From an uncultured Clostridia bacterium (GTDB taxonomy: Bacteria > Bacillota > Clostridia > Christensenellales > CAG-917): a DNA stretch of 38,828 nt. The notes beneath the pieces are model-generated. The model was given only the letters and a program-made list of their open reading frames with translations, had not been told where the DNA came from and made no database searches. Shown here piece by piece: positions 16,343-25,838 of this stretch. The DNA lies in the NCBI GenBank assembly GCA_949283145.1, contig CASDRL010000028.1:1-38828 (forward strand), written 5' to 3'. Every line of letters begins with the position of its first letter. The stretch's first letter is position 1. The translations under genes and the position numbers were made by a program.

Positions 16343-16462
16343 CATAGATCTGCCGCGGTGCGCGGACACTCTCGGCAATGGAGAAAATGACGATACTTTC
16401 CCCGCATTTGCGCATGTCCGTCTCGACACACGAGCGCATTCCGCAAAGTAGCAAAACCGGGG

Positions 16463-16490
16463 TAAAAGAAGCCCGCACGAAAGTGCGGGC
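16463..16490 (-). terminator. terminator after the DUF2156-GNAT gene
   Basis: Perfect stem GCCCGCAC-TTTC-GTGCGGGC (16471-16490) followed by TTCTTTT on the minus strand, 43 nt after the stop. Confidence 0.85.
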
Positions 16491-16532
16491 GGGTGTGCGA
16501 TTTGCGCAAAAACGCGGGGTTTATCGGCGTTT

Positions 16533-17990
16533 TCAGACGCTTAAAGTCAGATATGTGAAATTATACTCACCGCATGGGCGGGTGGTGACTGCGGCGAAAC
16601 CGAGGGCTTTGAGGTTGTTGAGAGAGGGCTCGTTGTCGTACTGCACGACGGCGCAAAGAGTGCAGGGCGAGAGCTCCCTTTTCGCATACGCGATGACGTC
16701 TCGGCAGAGGGTGGAGGACACTCCTCGTCCCCGCATGTCCGCCGCCGTCATTATGCCGCTGAACTCATAGAACCTGCCGCCCGCTTTGCCGCATATCTCC
16801 GCAAGAGAAGCGCCGTATTCTTCGTCACGGTCCACGGCGCAAGTGGCGATGAGTCTGCCCTCCGAGTAGGCTCCGAACATCGTGCCGTGGGTGAGCACTC
16901 CGTGCAGCTCCTCGGGGGTGTAGTTGAGGAAAAAGAGCTTGTTCTCAAGCTTCTCCCTCTCCCCTTCCAGGAAGGACATCACCTCGTCGTAGTCCGCGTC
17001 GGAAAGCACCCTGACGTCGAAGCGGACGCGAGGGGTGCCCACCCTGTTCAGGGTCTTGGAATAGAGCTTGCTCATCCTTTCGGCATAACAGTCCGAGAAA
17101 CTCCCCGCGGGTTTCAGAACATATTTTTCGAGAAGGAAGGCGGGATAGTAGCTGAGTTTTGACTTTCTCAGCCCCTCAAGCCCCATATCCTCCTGACGGT
17201 TGATATACTCGCAGCCCGTGAAATTGCGCGCGGCGAATTCGTGGGCGAGATAGCTGTACACACCGTCATAGCGGGTGTCCGCCTTCTCGTACATCTCGAT
17301 GGCGGTGCCCGTGGGCATGATCTCGCCTATCGCGATGCCCGCCATCCTGCCGTCCACACGCAGCACGTCGCACACCAGCTCTCCGCGCAGTGCCGCCAGG
17401 ATCCAGCTCTTCACGATCTCGCTCTCTCTTGCGGCGCTCTCCCCCGCACCGCCGTCAAAATCTCTGTCGGCGAGCCACGCCCTTTCGAATTCGACGATGT
17501 CGGGGATGTCTTTCTCCGTCAGCCTTTCCATTTTCGCGGAAGGATTGTTCCTGAGAAATTTTGCTATATGGTTGCGCTTCGCGTGATAGCGCTTGCCGGA
17601 AAGCGAGACGAAATCCTCCGTCTTGTAGACATACTCCGCCCAGTCTCGGTGGGTGTAAATGTAGTAGCCGCCGTAGGTCGCGTTGACGAACTCTTCCGTG
17701 CAGAACGCAAAGCAGGTGCCCGCGGGCAAAGCTGCCGCCGCTTCTTCCTGAGTCACGCCGCTCCCCTCTCTCACGAGAGGCGCCCAATAGTAAAGCGTGC
17801 CGTCCATATGAGCGCGCATATACAGCACGTCTCCGGCGTCGAGATATTCGCCCTCTTCAAACCATTCGGCAAATGCGTAGTATGAATAGTCGCTGCCCGT
17901 GTACGTTTTCCCTTCGAGATAACTGCGCAGCAGGTCTTTGAGATCTTGGTCAAAAGGGCGGAAAGCCCTGTCGTCAAACGATATTTTCAT
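16533..17990 (-). CDS. DUF2156 (LPG-synthase-C-like) protein fused to a GNAT domain
   Basis: 485 residues. Residues 1-300 match the DUF2156/phosphatidylglycerol lysyltransferase C-terminal type: paired GNAT-like folds with KRYHAKRNHIAKF (about 130-145), AIGEIMPTGTAIEMYEKAD and a YINRQEDMGLEGLRKSK stretch. Residues about 330-485 form a second acetyltransferase with acetyl-CoA loop MRGRGVSSTL. No membrane part is present, so it is not a full MprF. It may transfer an aminoacyl or acyl group from tRNA or CoA; the target is unknown. No clear ribosome site precedes ATG, and it follows the 162-aa membrane gene by 45 nt. Confidence 0.82.
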   Translation of the reverse strand: MKISFDDRAFRPFDQDLKDLLRSYLEGKTYTGSDYSYYAFAEWFEEGEYLDAGDVLYMRAHMDGTLYYWAPLVREGSGVTQEEAAAALPAGTCFAFCTEEFVNATYGGYYIYTHRDWAEYVYKTEDFVSLSGKRYHAKRNHIAKFLRNNPSAKMERLTEKDIPDIVEFERAWLADRDFDGGAGESAARESEIVKSWILAALRGELVCDVLRVDGRMAGIAIGEIMPTGTAIEMYEKADTRYDGVYSYLAHEFAARNFTGCEYINRQEDMGLEGLRKSKLSYYPAFLLEKYVLKPAGSFSDCYAERMSKLYSKTLNRVGTPRVRFDVRVLSDADYDEVMSFLEGEREKLENKLFFLNYTPEELHGVLTHGTMFGAYSEGRLIATCAVDRDEEYGASLAEICGKAGGRFYEFSGIMTAADMRGRGVSSTLCRDVIAYAKRELSPCTLCAVVQYDNEPSLNNLKALGFAAVTTRPCGEYNFTYLTLSV

Positions 17991-18035
17991 AATAACGGTG
18001 CGCCTGCATATCGGCGGAATGATATATTTCGGGGA

Positions 18036-18524
18036 TCAGTCTTTCTTCTTTTTCTTTTCGGGAGGGGTGAAAAAATCCACCGTCACGTCGTCACAGCGGC
18101 GTTCCAGCTCCGCGAGCATGACCTTGGCGTCCTTGGCGTTGAGGTTGAACCTCGTCACCGTCTCGGGACCTGCGCCTTCCTTGCACCACGCGGCAAAGAT
18201 CTCGCCGGTCTCGGCATTGACGGAGATACGTCTGATGTCGCGGTATGCCACGCGGTCGACGAAAAACGCCATACGGGCGCAGACAGCGTCCTCTTTCAGG
18301 GTGTATCCGCTGAAAAACAGCAGCGCGGCGGCAAAGATGTCGATGAGCGCGGCGGCGGCGAGCGAAGTGGCGGCGACAGCGGTGTTCGCCGTAGTGAAAG
18401 CGGGCACGACGCCCGAGAGCATCACGGCGTCAAGCGCGATTATCGCCGCTCCCGCGAGAATGATCACGCCAATCAGAGCGGTCTTTATCCATCCGAAAAA
18501 CATCCTGAACCTTACAGTTTCCAT
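18036..18524 (-). CDS. small membrane protein with two TM helices
   Basis: 162 residues. Two hydrophobic helices (about 12-38 and 48-74) are followed by a soluble domain (about 75-148) of mixed strands reminiscent of bacterial PH-type (DUF304) domains, then a Lys-rich tail ending KKKKKD. It starts 4 nt after the stop of the upstream membrane gene, with GGAGG 9 nt before ATG. Function unknown. Confidence 0.7.
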   Translation of the reverse strand: METVRFRMFFGWIKTALIGVIILAGAAIIALDAVMLSGVVPAFTTANTAVAATSLAAAALIDIFAAALLFFSGYTLKEDAVCARMAFFVDRVAYRDIRRISVNAETGEIFAAWCKEGAGPETVTRFNLNAKDAKVMLAELERRCDDVTVDFFTPPEKKKKKD

Positions 18525-18528
18525 GCCG

Positions 18529-19500
18529 TCATTCCTCCGAGTTTTCGTCCGGGATGCGCGCCTGGTTTTCCGCGCGGTAGCCGAACTCCACGGTGTCCAC
18601 GACGTTGGCAGCGTCGGTGTAGAAGCTCATGCCCGCCATCTTGTAATAGCCCACGAGTTCGATGGTGCGGAAGAGGAAGTAGTTAAGCGACGGGATGACG
18701 ATGACCACCAGCCCGAATGTGGGGACTGAAAGCCCCGCCATCAGCGCGAACGCCGCAAAGATGGTTATGACGAACGCCTTCATCAATCCTTTGAGATTGA
18801 GCTTGACGGCGCGCAGACTGCGTCCGAAAGACGTGTACATGCTCTCCCCTTCCACAAAGAGCAGTCTCGGGAGCCATCCCCCGAAGAAGGAACTGCGCAA
18901 CGAGACCACGATGACTCCGAGCAGGATCATGATGGGGAATGCGAACACTCCGACCGCCGTGAACAGCCCCCATACGAGGAGCGCGGCGAGGATGATGAGC
19001 GCGATGTCGATGGGCACCGCGATCGACACTCTGCACGCGGCGAATTTGACCGCCTGCTTGAAGTTGAGCGCCATGGAAGACGGCAGCCCTATGCGCATGT
19101 TGGAAGACATGAGCTGCTTGACGGAATAAGCCGTGGGATAATAGCTCAGCGACACGATGAAGGAATAGAGCGCATAGAGGAATATCGCGGAAAAAGCGAG
19201 CGCGGCGCAAAGCCCGCTCTCCCCCACGATCGCGGCGACGAGACCGCCCACCGCCGCGGGTATGCTGGAGATGAACTCCCTGATGCTCATGCCGTCATCG
19301 AGGAAGGAATTCAGCTCGCCCGTCAGCGTATTGAATGCGCCCGCGACCTCGGGAGCCTCCCCGAGCGCGTCGAAAACGGGCACCAGTACGGCGGCGCCTA
19401 TGCACGCGGTGATGATCATTGCTATGAGCACCCACACGAAGATCCTGATGACATATCCCATGTTGGAGAACAACAGGGACAGCGCGTATTTGAATTCCAT
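18529..19500 (-). CDS. multi-pass membrane protein, unknown
   Basis: 323 residues with about six hydrophobic helices (roughly 17-42, 80-110, 150-185 as a broad patch, 190-210, 240-275). The N-terminus MEFKYALSLLFSNMGYV resembles that of the neighbouring 289-aa membrane protein in layout, suggesting a related pair. No catalytic motif is seen. Ribosome site GAGGGAAT. Both are followed by a PH-like two-TM protein, so a membrane homeostasis role is possible but unproven. Confidence 0.7.
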   Translation of the reverse strand: MEFKYALSLLFSNMGYVIRIFVWVLIAMIITACIGAAVLVPVFDALGEAPEVAGAFNTLTGELNSFLDDGMSIREFISSIPAAVGGLVAAIVGESGLCAALAFSAIFLYALYSFIVSLSYYPTAYSVKQLMSSNMRIGLPSSMALNFKQAVKFAACRVSIAVPIDIALIILAALLVWGLFTAVGVFAFPIMILLGVIVVSLRSSFFGGWLPRLLFVEGESMYTSFGRSLRAVKLNLKGLMKAFVITIFAAFALMAGLSVPTFGLVVIVIPSLNYFLFRTIELVGYYKMAGMSFYTDAANVVDTVEFGYRAENQARIPDENSEE

Positions 19501-19547
19501 ATTCCCTCACAACCGACACTTTAAGTGCCGATCCTATGCGATAAAAC

Positions 19548-20417
19548 TTATTTTGCGTCGCGAAGATGCTTCTTATCTTTGCGCGTCACCTTTCTTGACC
19601 AAATGTCCGTCTTGTTCAGATCCATGCGCTCCGTGCCCGTCACGTCATAGAACTGCACATACATCACGGTGATGTAGTAAGGCAGTGCGACAGCCATGGC
19701 GACGCCGTCCAGAACGACGCGGACGACGGTGCCGGAGGTCAGTGCGCTCACCACAGCCATGGCGGCGGCAAACGGAAGAAGCACCACGAGCAGCGTAACG
19801 ACGCTTGACGGGAGCCTGCCCGACATCTGTCTCCACCCCAGCCTGAACGCCTCTCCGCTGCGCATCCCCGTATGCAGCATGAAGGGCGGCCAGAGAAGAA
19901 GCCCGGACATGACGAAGAGGAAGACCGCCGTCACCGCGATGAGCGAGAAGAGGGAGAGCACCAGCCACGCCTCGCCGGAGCCGAACAGCCGCGCCCATGC
20001 GTAATAAAGCAGGGTGAGCAGTACGTCCGCGAGCTCGAACGCCACTCCCGCGGCAAGCCCGAAACGCAGCGCCGTCAGGATGTTGTAGTTGATGCGCGTC
20101 TTCGCCCTGCGGAAGGAGAGGGTGAACTCCCCTATCCTCATATGTCTGTCCACGATGCCGAAGAGCAGCGCGATGACAAAGAAACACAACGCGATCCCTA
20201 TGATGCCCACCCAATAGAAGTCATAGGAGAGGAAGTGCATCTGCTTGTAAAGCGAAGCAAAGCTGTCCGCGTGCAGGTCCGAATAGGACGCGAGCATATA
20301 AAGCCCTGCCGACGGCGAAAAGATGAGCGCCGCAAGAAGGGAGGGCACGACGGAGAGCAGCACCATCTGTGCGCCCTTGTCGAAGAAATAGGACAGCGTA
20401 GCTTTAAGGCACTTCAT
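19548..20417 (-). CDS. multi-pass membrane protein, unknown
   Basis: 289 residues from ATG at 20417 (MKCLKATLSYFFDKGAQ), with GGAGTG just upstream inside the valS end. About six TM segments; a central positive stretch (FRRAKTRINYN) and a charged C-terminus (RKVTRKDKKHL). The longer frame to 20501 lies within valS and is rejected. It begins 2 nt before the valS stop region, so it is probably co-transcribed with valS. Function unknown. Confidence 0.7.
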   Translation of the reverse strand: MKCLKATLSYFFDKGAQMVLLSVVPSLLAALIFSPSAGLYMLASYSDLHADSFASLYKQMHFLSYDFYWVGIIGIALCFFVIALLFGIVDRHMRIGEFTLSFRRAKTRINYNILTALRFGLAAGVAFELADVLLTLLYYAWARLFGSGEAWLVLSLFSLIAVTAVFLFVMSGLLLWPPFMLHTGMRSGEAFRLGWRQMSGRLPSSVVTLLVVLLPFAAAMAVVSALTSGTVVRVVLDGVAMAVALPYYITVMYVQFYDVTGTERMDLNKTDIWSRKVTRKDKKHLRDAK

Positions 20418-20418
20418 A

Positions 20419-23040
20419 TCACTCCAAAGCGTGCAGCTTCTCTTTGAGCTTCGCGCATCTGTCTTCCGCTCTGACGAGTTTTTCGCGTTCGCCGTCCACA
20501 AGCTTCTGAGGCGCTTTGGCGACGAAAGCCTTGTTTGCGAGCAGGGTCTGCAGTCTGTTCACTTCCGCCTGCGCGCTCTCGATCTCTTTGGTCAGGCGCT
20601 CTTTCTCCTTGGCGGTGTCCACCATATCCCCGAGGGGCACGAGGACTTCCGCCGCGCCCGTCACGACCGCGACCGTCTTTTCGGCGATCTCGCTCTTGCC
20701 GGCGACGAACACGACCTCGCCTATGCCGGCGAGTTTCTCGAGATAGACCTCCGCCTGGCGCATGAATTTCTCATCCGCCGGGATGATGTAAGCCTTGATC
20801 TTCTTGCCCACGGGCACATTCATCTCCGCACGCATATTGCGGACGGCGACGATGGTCTCACGCAGCGCCTCGAAATTCTTCTCCTCTTTGCGGAACACCG
20901 TCTTTTTATTGTATGCGGGCCATTCCGACACCATAAGCACGCTCCCCTTGGGCGCGTATTTGGAGTAGATCTCCTCCGTGATGAAGGGGATGAAGGGATG
21001 CAGCAGTTTGAGGATAGCGGTGAGGACGTAGGTCAGCATCGCGGCGGCGTGGGAATGCGCCTTCTTGTCTCCGCTGTAAAGCAGCGGCTTGGACATCTCG
21101 ATGTACCAGTCGCAGAACTCCGACCACGTGAAATCGTACAGTTTCGCGGCGGCGAGACCGATCTCGTATTTGTTGAGGTTGATGGTGACGTCCTTCACAA
21201 CGTCGTTGAGGCGGGTGAGGATCCATTTGTCCGCGCCGTTGAGCCTGGACGGGAAGGAAAGGTCGTCCTCGTCGTTCACGTTCATGATGACGAAACGGCT
21301 CGCGTTCCACAGCTTGTTGACGAAATTGCGGCAGCTCTCTATCTTGCCAACAGTGAAGCGGGTGTCGCTGCCGGGAGCGATGCCGGTGGCGAGAGAGAAA
21401 CGCAATGCGTCCGCGCCGTATTTGTCGATGAGTTCGAGGGGATCCACGCCGTTGCCCGCGCTCTTGGACATCTTCTTGCCGTTGGCGTCACGCACCAGCC
21501 CGTGGATGAGCACTTCGGAGAAAGGCACCTCGTGCATCATCTCGATGCCGCTGAAGATCATCCTCGCCACCCAGAAGAAAATGATGTCGTACGCCGTCAC
21601 GAGCACGCTCGTCGGATAGAAATAGGAAAGATTTTTGTTCTTGCGCGGATATCCCAGCGTGCTGAACGGCCAGAGCGCGGAGCTGAACCACGTGTCAAGG
21701 ACATCCTCGTCCTGATGCATGTGTCCGCCGCACTTGGGGCAGCAATCGGGTGCGATCTTCGCCACCACGGTCTCGCCGCAGTCGTCGCAATACCACGCGG
21801 GGATGCGGTGTCCCCACCACAGCTGACGGGAGATGCACCAGTCCTTGATGTTCTCCATCCAGTTGAAATACGTCTTCTCGAAGCGCTTGGGGATGAACTC
21901 CACCTTCTTGCTCTTCACGGCTTTGATGGCGGGCTCGGCAAGCGGCTTCATCTTGACGAACCACTGCTTGGACACGATGGCTTCCACCGTCTCGCCGCAG
22001 CGGTAGCACTCGCCGACGTTGTGAGCATAGGGCTCGATCTTCTCCATATAACCCTGCTCTTCCAGGTCCTTGACGACCGCCGCCCTGCACTCCAGCCTGT
22101 CCATGCCGCAGTACTTGCCGGCGTTCTCGTTCATCCTGCCCTCGTCGTCGATAACGCGGATGACGGGCAGATCGTGCCTGAGTCCGAGCTCGAAATCGTT
22201 GGGATCGTGCGCGGGAGTGATCTTCACCGCGCCGGTGCCGAAGCCGATCTCGACATAATCGTCCGCGACGACGGGGATGACCCTGTCCGTCAAAGGCAGA
22301 CGGAGCATGCGTCCGACATATCCCGCCATGCGCTCGTCCTTGGGATTGACCGCGACGGCGGTGTCGCCGAGCATGGTCTCGGGACGGGTGGTCGCGATGG
22401 TGAGCGAACCGTCACCGTCCGCGAAAGGATAGCGGTAATACCAAAGGTTGGACTGCTGCTCTCTGTATTCGACTTCCGCGTCGGAGAGCGCCGTCTTGCA
22501 ATGCGGGCACCAGTTGATGATGCGGTCGCCGCGGTAGATGAGACCTTTCTTGTAATAGCGGACGAAAGCGTCCACGACCGCCGCCGAGAGGTTCTTGTCC
22601 ATCGTGAACGCCTCTTTGGACCAGTCGCAGGAAGTGCCCAGGCGTTTGAGCTGCTCGACGATCCTGCCGCCGTACTTATCCTTCCACGCCCACGCGCGCT
22701 CGAGGAACCCGTCCCTGCCGACGTCCGCCTTGGTGAGCCCCTCTTCTCTCTTCATCTGCTCGACGATCTTGACCTCTGTGGCTATGGAAGCATGGTCGGT
22801 GCCGGGCAGCCAGAGCGCCTCGTAGCCGTTCATGCGCTTGAAACGGATGATGATGTCCTGGATGGTCTGATTGAGGGCGTGCCCCATGTGCAGCTGTCCC
22901 GTGATGTTGGGAGGCGGCATCATCACCGTAAAAGGCTCTTTTTCGTCGTTGGGATGCGCTTCGAAAAATTTGCCCTTCACCCAGAAGTCGTAGATCCTCT
23001 TCTCAAAAGAGGGGTCGTAAGTCTTGTCCATTTTGTCCAT
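20419..23040 (-). CDS. valS: valyl-tRNA synthetase
   Basis: 873 residues. HIGH motif as PPPNITGQLHMGHALN (about 42-57), the CP1 editing domain (around TTRPETMLGDTAV), the KMSKS motif (about 522-526), the anticodon-binding domain, and a C-terminal coiled-coil arm (about 805-873). It charges tRNA-Val. Ribosome site AAGAGGAT. No T-box motif (AGGGTGGTACCGCG type) is seen upstream; transcription probably comes from the promoter at 23905-23933 through the preceding gene. Confidence 0.98.
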   Translation of the reverse strand: MDKMDKTYDPSFEKRIYDFWVKGKFFEAHPNDEKEPFTVMMPPPNITGQLHMGHALNQTIQDIIIRFKRMNGYEALWLPGTDHASIATEVKIVEQMKREEGLTKADVGRDGFLERAWAWKDKYGGRIVEQLKRLGTSCDWSKEAFTMDKNLSAAVVDAFVRYYKKGLIYRGDRIINWCPHCKTALSDAEVEYREQQSNLWYYRYPFADGDGSLTIATTRPETMLGDTAVAVNPKDERMAGYVGRMLRLPLTDRVIPVVADDYVEIGFGTGAVKITPAHDPNDFELGLRHDLPVIRVIDDEGRMNENAGKYCGMDRLECRAAVVKDLEEQGYMEKIEPYAHNVGECYRCGETVEAIVSKQWFVKMKPLAEPAIKAVKSKKVEFIPKRFEKTYFNWMENIKDWCISRQLWWGHRIPAWYCDDCGETVVAKIAPDCCPKCGGHMHQDEDVLDTWFSSALWPFSTLGYPRKNKNLSYFYPTSVLVTAYDIIFFWVARMIFSGIEMMHEVPFSEVLIHGLVRDANGKKMSKSAGNGVDPLELIDKYGADALRFSLATGIAPGSDTRFTVGKIESCRNFVNKLWNASRFVIMNVNDEDDLSFPSRLNGADKWILTRLNDVVKDVTINLNKYEIGLAAAKLYDFTWSEFCDWYIEMSKPLLYSGDKKAHSHAAAMLTYVLTAILKLLHPFIPFITEEIYSKYAPKGSVLMVSEWPAYNKKTVFRKEEKNFEALRETIVAVRNMRAEMNVPVGKKIKAYIIPADEKFMRQAEVYLEKLAGIGEVVFVAGKSEIAEKTVAVVTGAAEVLVPLGDMVDTAKEKERLTKEIESAQAEVNRLQTLLANKAFVAKAPQKLVDGEREKLVRAEDRCAKLKEKLHALE

Positions 23041-23067
23041 AAAATTTATCCTCTTAAGTCAGAAAAC

Positions 23068-23871
23068 TCAGTCTTTTTGTTCGCTGCTCTCCGCTTTCTC
23101 TTCCACGGAGTATCCCGCTCTCTTTTCCTCCGCCGCGGCGCTGCCAGCCAAAGGATTGTTGCTGCTGTCGGTGGTCTTCGCGCTCTCCGCCGTCACCTTC
23201 TCCATCTCGCCGCTGTTGATCTTGCGGATCTGACGGATGATGTCGAAAAGATAGCCGAACGCGGCGCCGTAGCTCAGGCACACGCCCCACGCGAGGATGC
23301 CCCAGTCCGCGAACGCGACATAGGGATGGAAGAAGGCGAGTATGACGCCCACGGACACCGTGAAGGACGCCACCTTGCCCATCCAGTTCGCCTGCACTTT
23401 CGCGCCCTTTTTCATCACGAGCGGAGCCGCGCAGACCATGATCGCCTCTTTGAGAAGTAGGAGTATGACAAAGGCATAGTGGACATACCATCCGCCGCTC
23501 GCCTCCATCGTGGCGGCGCCGAGCGCCGAGAGCCCGTCCGTCGCCTCACCGAGGGGGGTGAGCCCCGTGCAGAGAGACAGACAGAACAGCACCGAGACAT
23601 GCATCAGTTTGTCCGCAAGCGGATCGAGCGCCATGCCGATGCCGGAGGTCATGTTGAATCTTCTTGCGATCCAGCCGTCCACAAGGTCGCTGCCCGCCGC
23701 GACGGCGAACACGCCGAGCGCAACATAGAGGAGCACCGCGTCCGCTCTGAGCCCCGCAAACGCCATCAGCACGATGTACGCCGGGATGCAGAGGATGCGG
23801 AAATAGGTGATGAGGTTGGGGATGGTCCAAAGCTCTTTCTTGTCGATCTGAGCCATGCCTTTGTATGCCAT
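23068..23871 (-). CDS. CDP-alcohol phosphatidyltransferase (PgsA-like)
   Basis: 267 residues with about six TM helices. The family motif DG(x)2AR(x)8G(x)3D(x)3D is complete in DGWIARR...GMALDPLAD (about 64-88). It transfers a phosphatidyl group from CDP-diacylglycerol to an alcohol; glycerol phosphate (PgsA) or cardiolipin synthesis are the likely options. The C-terminal 30 residues are polar. The start at 23871 has AAGGCGG at good distance; an ATG at 23856 is possible. Confidence 0.9.
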   Translation of the reverse strand: MAYKGMAQIDKKELWTIPNLITYFRILCIPAYIVLMAFAGLRADAVLLYVALGVFAVAAGSDLVDGWIARRFNMTSGIGMALDPLADKLMHVSVLFCLSLCTGLTPLGEATDGLSALGAATMEASGGWYVHYAFVILLLLKEAIMVCAAPLVMKKGAKVQANWMGKVASFTVSVGVILAFFHPYVAFADWGILAWGVCLSYGAAFGYLFDIIRQIRKINSGEMEKVTAESAKTTDSSNNPLAGSAAAEEKRAGYSVEEKAESSEQKD

Positions 23872-23904
23872 TTTACTACCGCCTTATGTGCGAATTGTTT
23901 GTTT

Positions 23905-23933
23905 ATTATACCACGCTCATACGCGCGTGTAAA
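23905..23933 (-). promoter_or_regulatory. sigma-A promoter of the pgsA-like/valS run
   Basis: On the minus strand: -35 TTTACA (23928-23933), 17-nt spacer, perfect -10 TATAAT (23905-23910). Confidence 0.9.
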
Positions 23934-23976
23934 GAAAATTCCCCCACCATTGCCCCTCGATTTGCCGCAATACGGC

Positions 23977-24011
23977 AAAAAAAACACGTCCCTTCCGTTA
24001 AAGGAAGGGAC
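23977..24011 (-). terminator. terminator after the HAD phosphatase gene
   Basis: Stem GTCCCTTCC-TTTAAC-GGAAGGGAC followed by GTGTTTTTTTT on the minus strand. Confidence 0.92.
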
Positions 24012-24035
24012 GCCTGCGGTTTTCGGGGTCTTGTT

Positions 24036-24689
24036 TCATCCCAGCAGGAAATCGCCCAGCTTCTCCGGGGAATCGAACAGATAGTCCGCGCCGTGAGCGA
24101 TGAGTTCCGCCCTTCCGCCGTAGCCCCAAAGTGCGCCCGCGGAGTGCATCCCCGCCTGTTTTGCGCCGTCGATGTCGTAAAGCCTGTCGCCCACCATCAG
24201 CGCGCCTTCCGGCGAGGTCATGCCGAGATTCTTCATCACATAGCGGATGACTTCGATCTTGTTGTCCCGCGAGCCGTCGCTCTCCGCCCCGCCTATGAAA
24301 TCAAAAAGAGGGGAAAGTTTCAGCTCGTCCAACATCATCACCGTGAACCTCAAAGGCTTGGATGTCGCGACCGCAAGGCGCAGTCCGCCGTCTTTCAGCC
24401 GCCGGAGAAGCTCGCGCATGCCGGGATAGACGGTGCAGTCTCTCCACCCGTCCACCTCATACCCGGCGCGGTAAAGCCTGATGAGCTCTTCGACGAGCGC
24501 CGTGTCGCCTATGCCGAGGATCTCTCTCATGGACACCCTGAAAGGGGGACCGACCATGACGTTCAGCTGCTCTTCCGTATAGGGGATATCCTTCGCGTCC
24601 AGGGCGCGGCGGATGCACTTCAAAATGCCGGGCTTGCTGTCCGTTATGGTGCCGTCAAGATCGAAAAATACGGTGCCGTAATCTTTCAT
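24036..24689 (-). CDS. HAD hydrolase, phosphoglycolate phosphatase-like
   Basis: 217 residues. Motif I FFDLDGTITDS (8-18, nucleophile Asp10), motif II ATSKP, motif III Lys with the GDRLYDIDGA acidic motif IV. The cap region (about 20-85) fits the Gph/PpaX group. It probably dephosphorylates a small phosphate ester or pyrophosphate. It begins 4 nt after the ddh stop and shares its transcript. Confidence 0.92.
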   Translation of the reverse strand: MKDYGTVFFDLDGTITDSKPGILKCIRRALDAKDIPYTEEQLNVMVGPPFRVSMREILGIGDTALVEELIRLYRAGYEVDGWRDCTVYPGMRELLRRLKDGGLRLAVATSKPLRFTVMMLDELKLSPLFDFIGGAESDGSRDNKIEVIRYVMKNLGMTSPEGALMVGDRLYDIDGAKQAGMHSAGALWGYGGRAELIAHGADYLFDSPEKLGDFLLG

Positions 24690-24693
24690 TATC

Positions 24694-25665
24694 TCACAGA
24701 TTGTGCGCGATGAAATCCAGCCTGTCCTCGTCGGTCAATGCGATGACGGGGATGTCCAGGATGGTCTTTGCGCCGCGCTCGCCCGCCGCCGCCAGCTTGC
24801 AGTTCACCTTGGCATAGGACATGAGCACGCTCGCGGTAAAATCCGGGTTGCTGTCCAGCGCGAGGGAGAATTCCACCCTCTCGTGCTGTCCGTTCACGCT
24901 GCCGCTCCTCAGCACGAAACCGCCATGGGGCATCGCGGTGTGGTCGCGGTCGAATTCCTCCTCCGTGATGAAGTGCACCACGGTGTCGTATTCGTCGAAA
25001 TAGTTGGGCATGGTGACGATCTCGCGCTCGATCTCAGCCTTGTCGGCGTCCGCCGCCGCCACGACGAAGCACTCGCGCAAGTGCTTGTCACGGGTGGTGA
25101 GGGACGCGCCCTCTCCCCTTCTCGCCGCGTCGAGAGCCGCTTGCTTGGGGACGGTGTACTGCACGCCTTTCACGACGCCTTTGATCTTCCTCACCGCCTC
25201 GCTGTGCCCCTGGGACACGCCCTTGCCCCAGAAGGTCTGGGTGCTGCCGCCGGGGAGCACGCCGCCGAACAGGGCGCGCATCAGCGAGAAAAGACCCGGA
25301 TCCCAGCCGATCCCGATGAAGGAAAGATGACCGTTCTCGCAGGCGATCTTCTCCATGTCGGCGACATAGGAGCGCATCTTGGCATGAGTGTCGAAGCTGT
25401 CAACGGTGTTGAAGTGCGCCGCGGCGGCCTTGCCGAGGTCGACAAGATCGTTCGCAGAGCCCGTGCAAAGCGCGAGCACGTCGATCTTCCCCTCGAATGA
25501 AGCAAGATCGGACTGCCTGAAAAACGGCGTCCCGAAAGGCGAAGAAAGCGAAGAGGGATCCCTTCTTGTGAAAATGCCGACGAGCTCGAACTGCCCGTCC
25601 GCCGCGGCGATCTTTTCGCACGCTCTGCCGAGGTTGCCGTAGCCGACTATGCCTATTCTGTACAT
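24694..25665 (-). CDS. ddh: meso-diaminopimelate dehydrogenase
   Basis: 323 residues from ATG at 25665, which is preceded by GGAGG. NADP Rossmann loop GIVGYGNLG (4-12), GWDPGLFS (substrate loop), and a C-terminal region typical of Ddh. It makes meso-DAP directly from tetrahydrodipicolinate with NADPH and ammonia, so it supplies both lysine and peptidoglycan. The extra 43 upstream residues of the open frame lack any start signal. Confidence 0.95.
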   Translation of the reverse strand: MYRIGIVGYGNLGRACEKIAAADGQFELVGIFTRRDPSSLSSPFGTPFFRQSDLASFEGKIDVLALCTGSANDLVDLGKAAAAHFNTVDSFDTHAKMRSYVADMEKIACENGHLSFIGIGWDPGLFSLMRALFGGVLPGGSTQTFWGKGVSQGHSEAVRKIKGVVKGVQYTVPKQAALDAARRGEGASLTTRDKHLRECFVVAAADADKAEIEREIVTMPNYFDEYDTVVHFITEEEFDRDHTAMPHGGFVLRSGSVNGQHERVEFSLALDSNPDFTASVLMSYAKVNCKLAAAGERGAKTILDIPVIALTDEDRLDFIAHNL

Positions 25666-25699
25666 ATATGCCTCCGAAAAGAAAAATTGTCCGCAAATC

Positions 25700-25728
25700 A
25701 TTTTACAATACCGCGCCGGCGAATGCAA
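25700..25728 (-). promoter_or_regulatory. sigma-A promoter of ddh
   Basis: On the minus strand: -35 TTGCAT (25723-25728), 17-nt spacer, -10 TAAAAT (25700-25705). Confidence 0.8.
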
Positions 25729-25793
25729 GCGAATCCGCCCCGCAGGACAAAAAACCGCATTGCGGAATAGGGTGTAATGTACCGCTCCGCTCA

Positions 25794-25802
25794 TGGTATA
25801 AA
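25794..25802 (+). promoter_or_regulatory. extended -10 promoter of mazF
   Basis: TGGTATAAA gives an extended -10 (TG-n-TATAAA) with no good -35; the start codon lies about 37 nt downstream. Confidence 0.55.
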
Positions 25803-25838
25803 TACCGCGCGGCTCGGCAATGATACGGGGGTATGGAA

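Noticed and set aside
20431..23460. 1009-codon open frame opposite valS and the pgsA-like gene
   Set aside because: It is the antisense of two well-supported genes, arises from GC-rich third positions, and has no family motif or ribosome site.
23872..24000. T-box leader for the valS transcript
   Set aside because: The promoter -10 lies about 35 nt from the first start codon, leaving no space for a leader.
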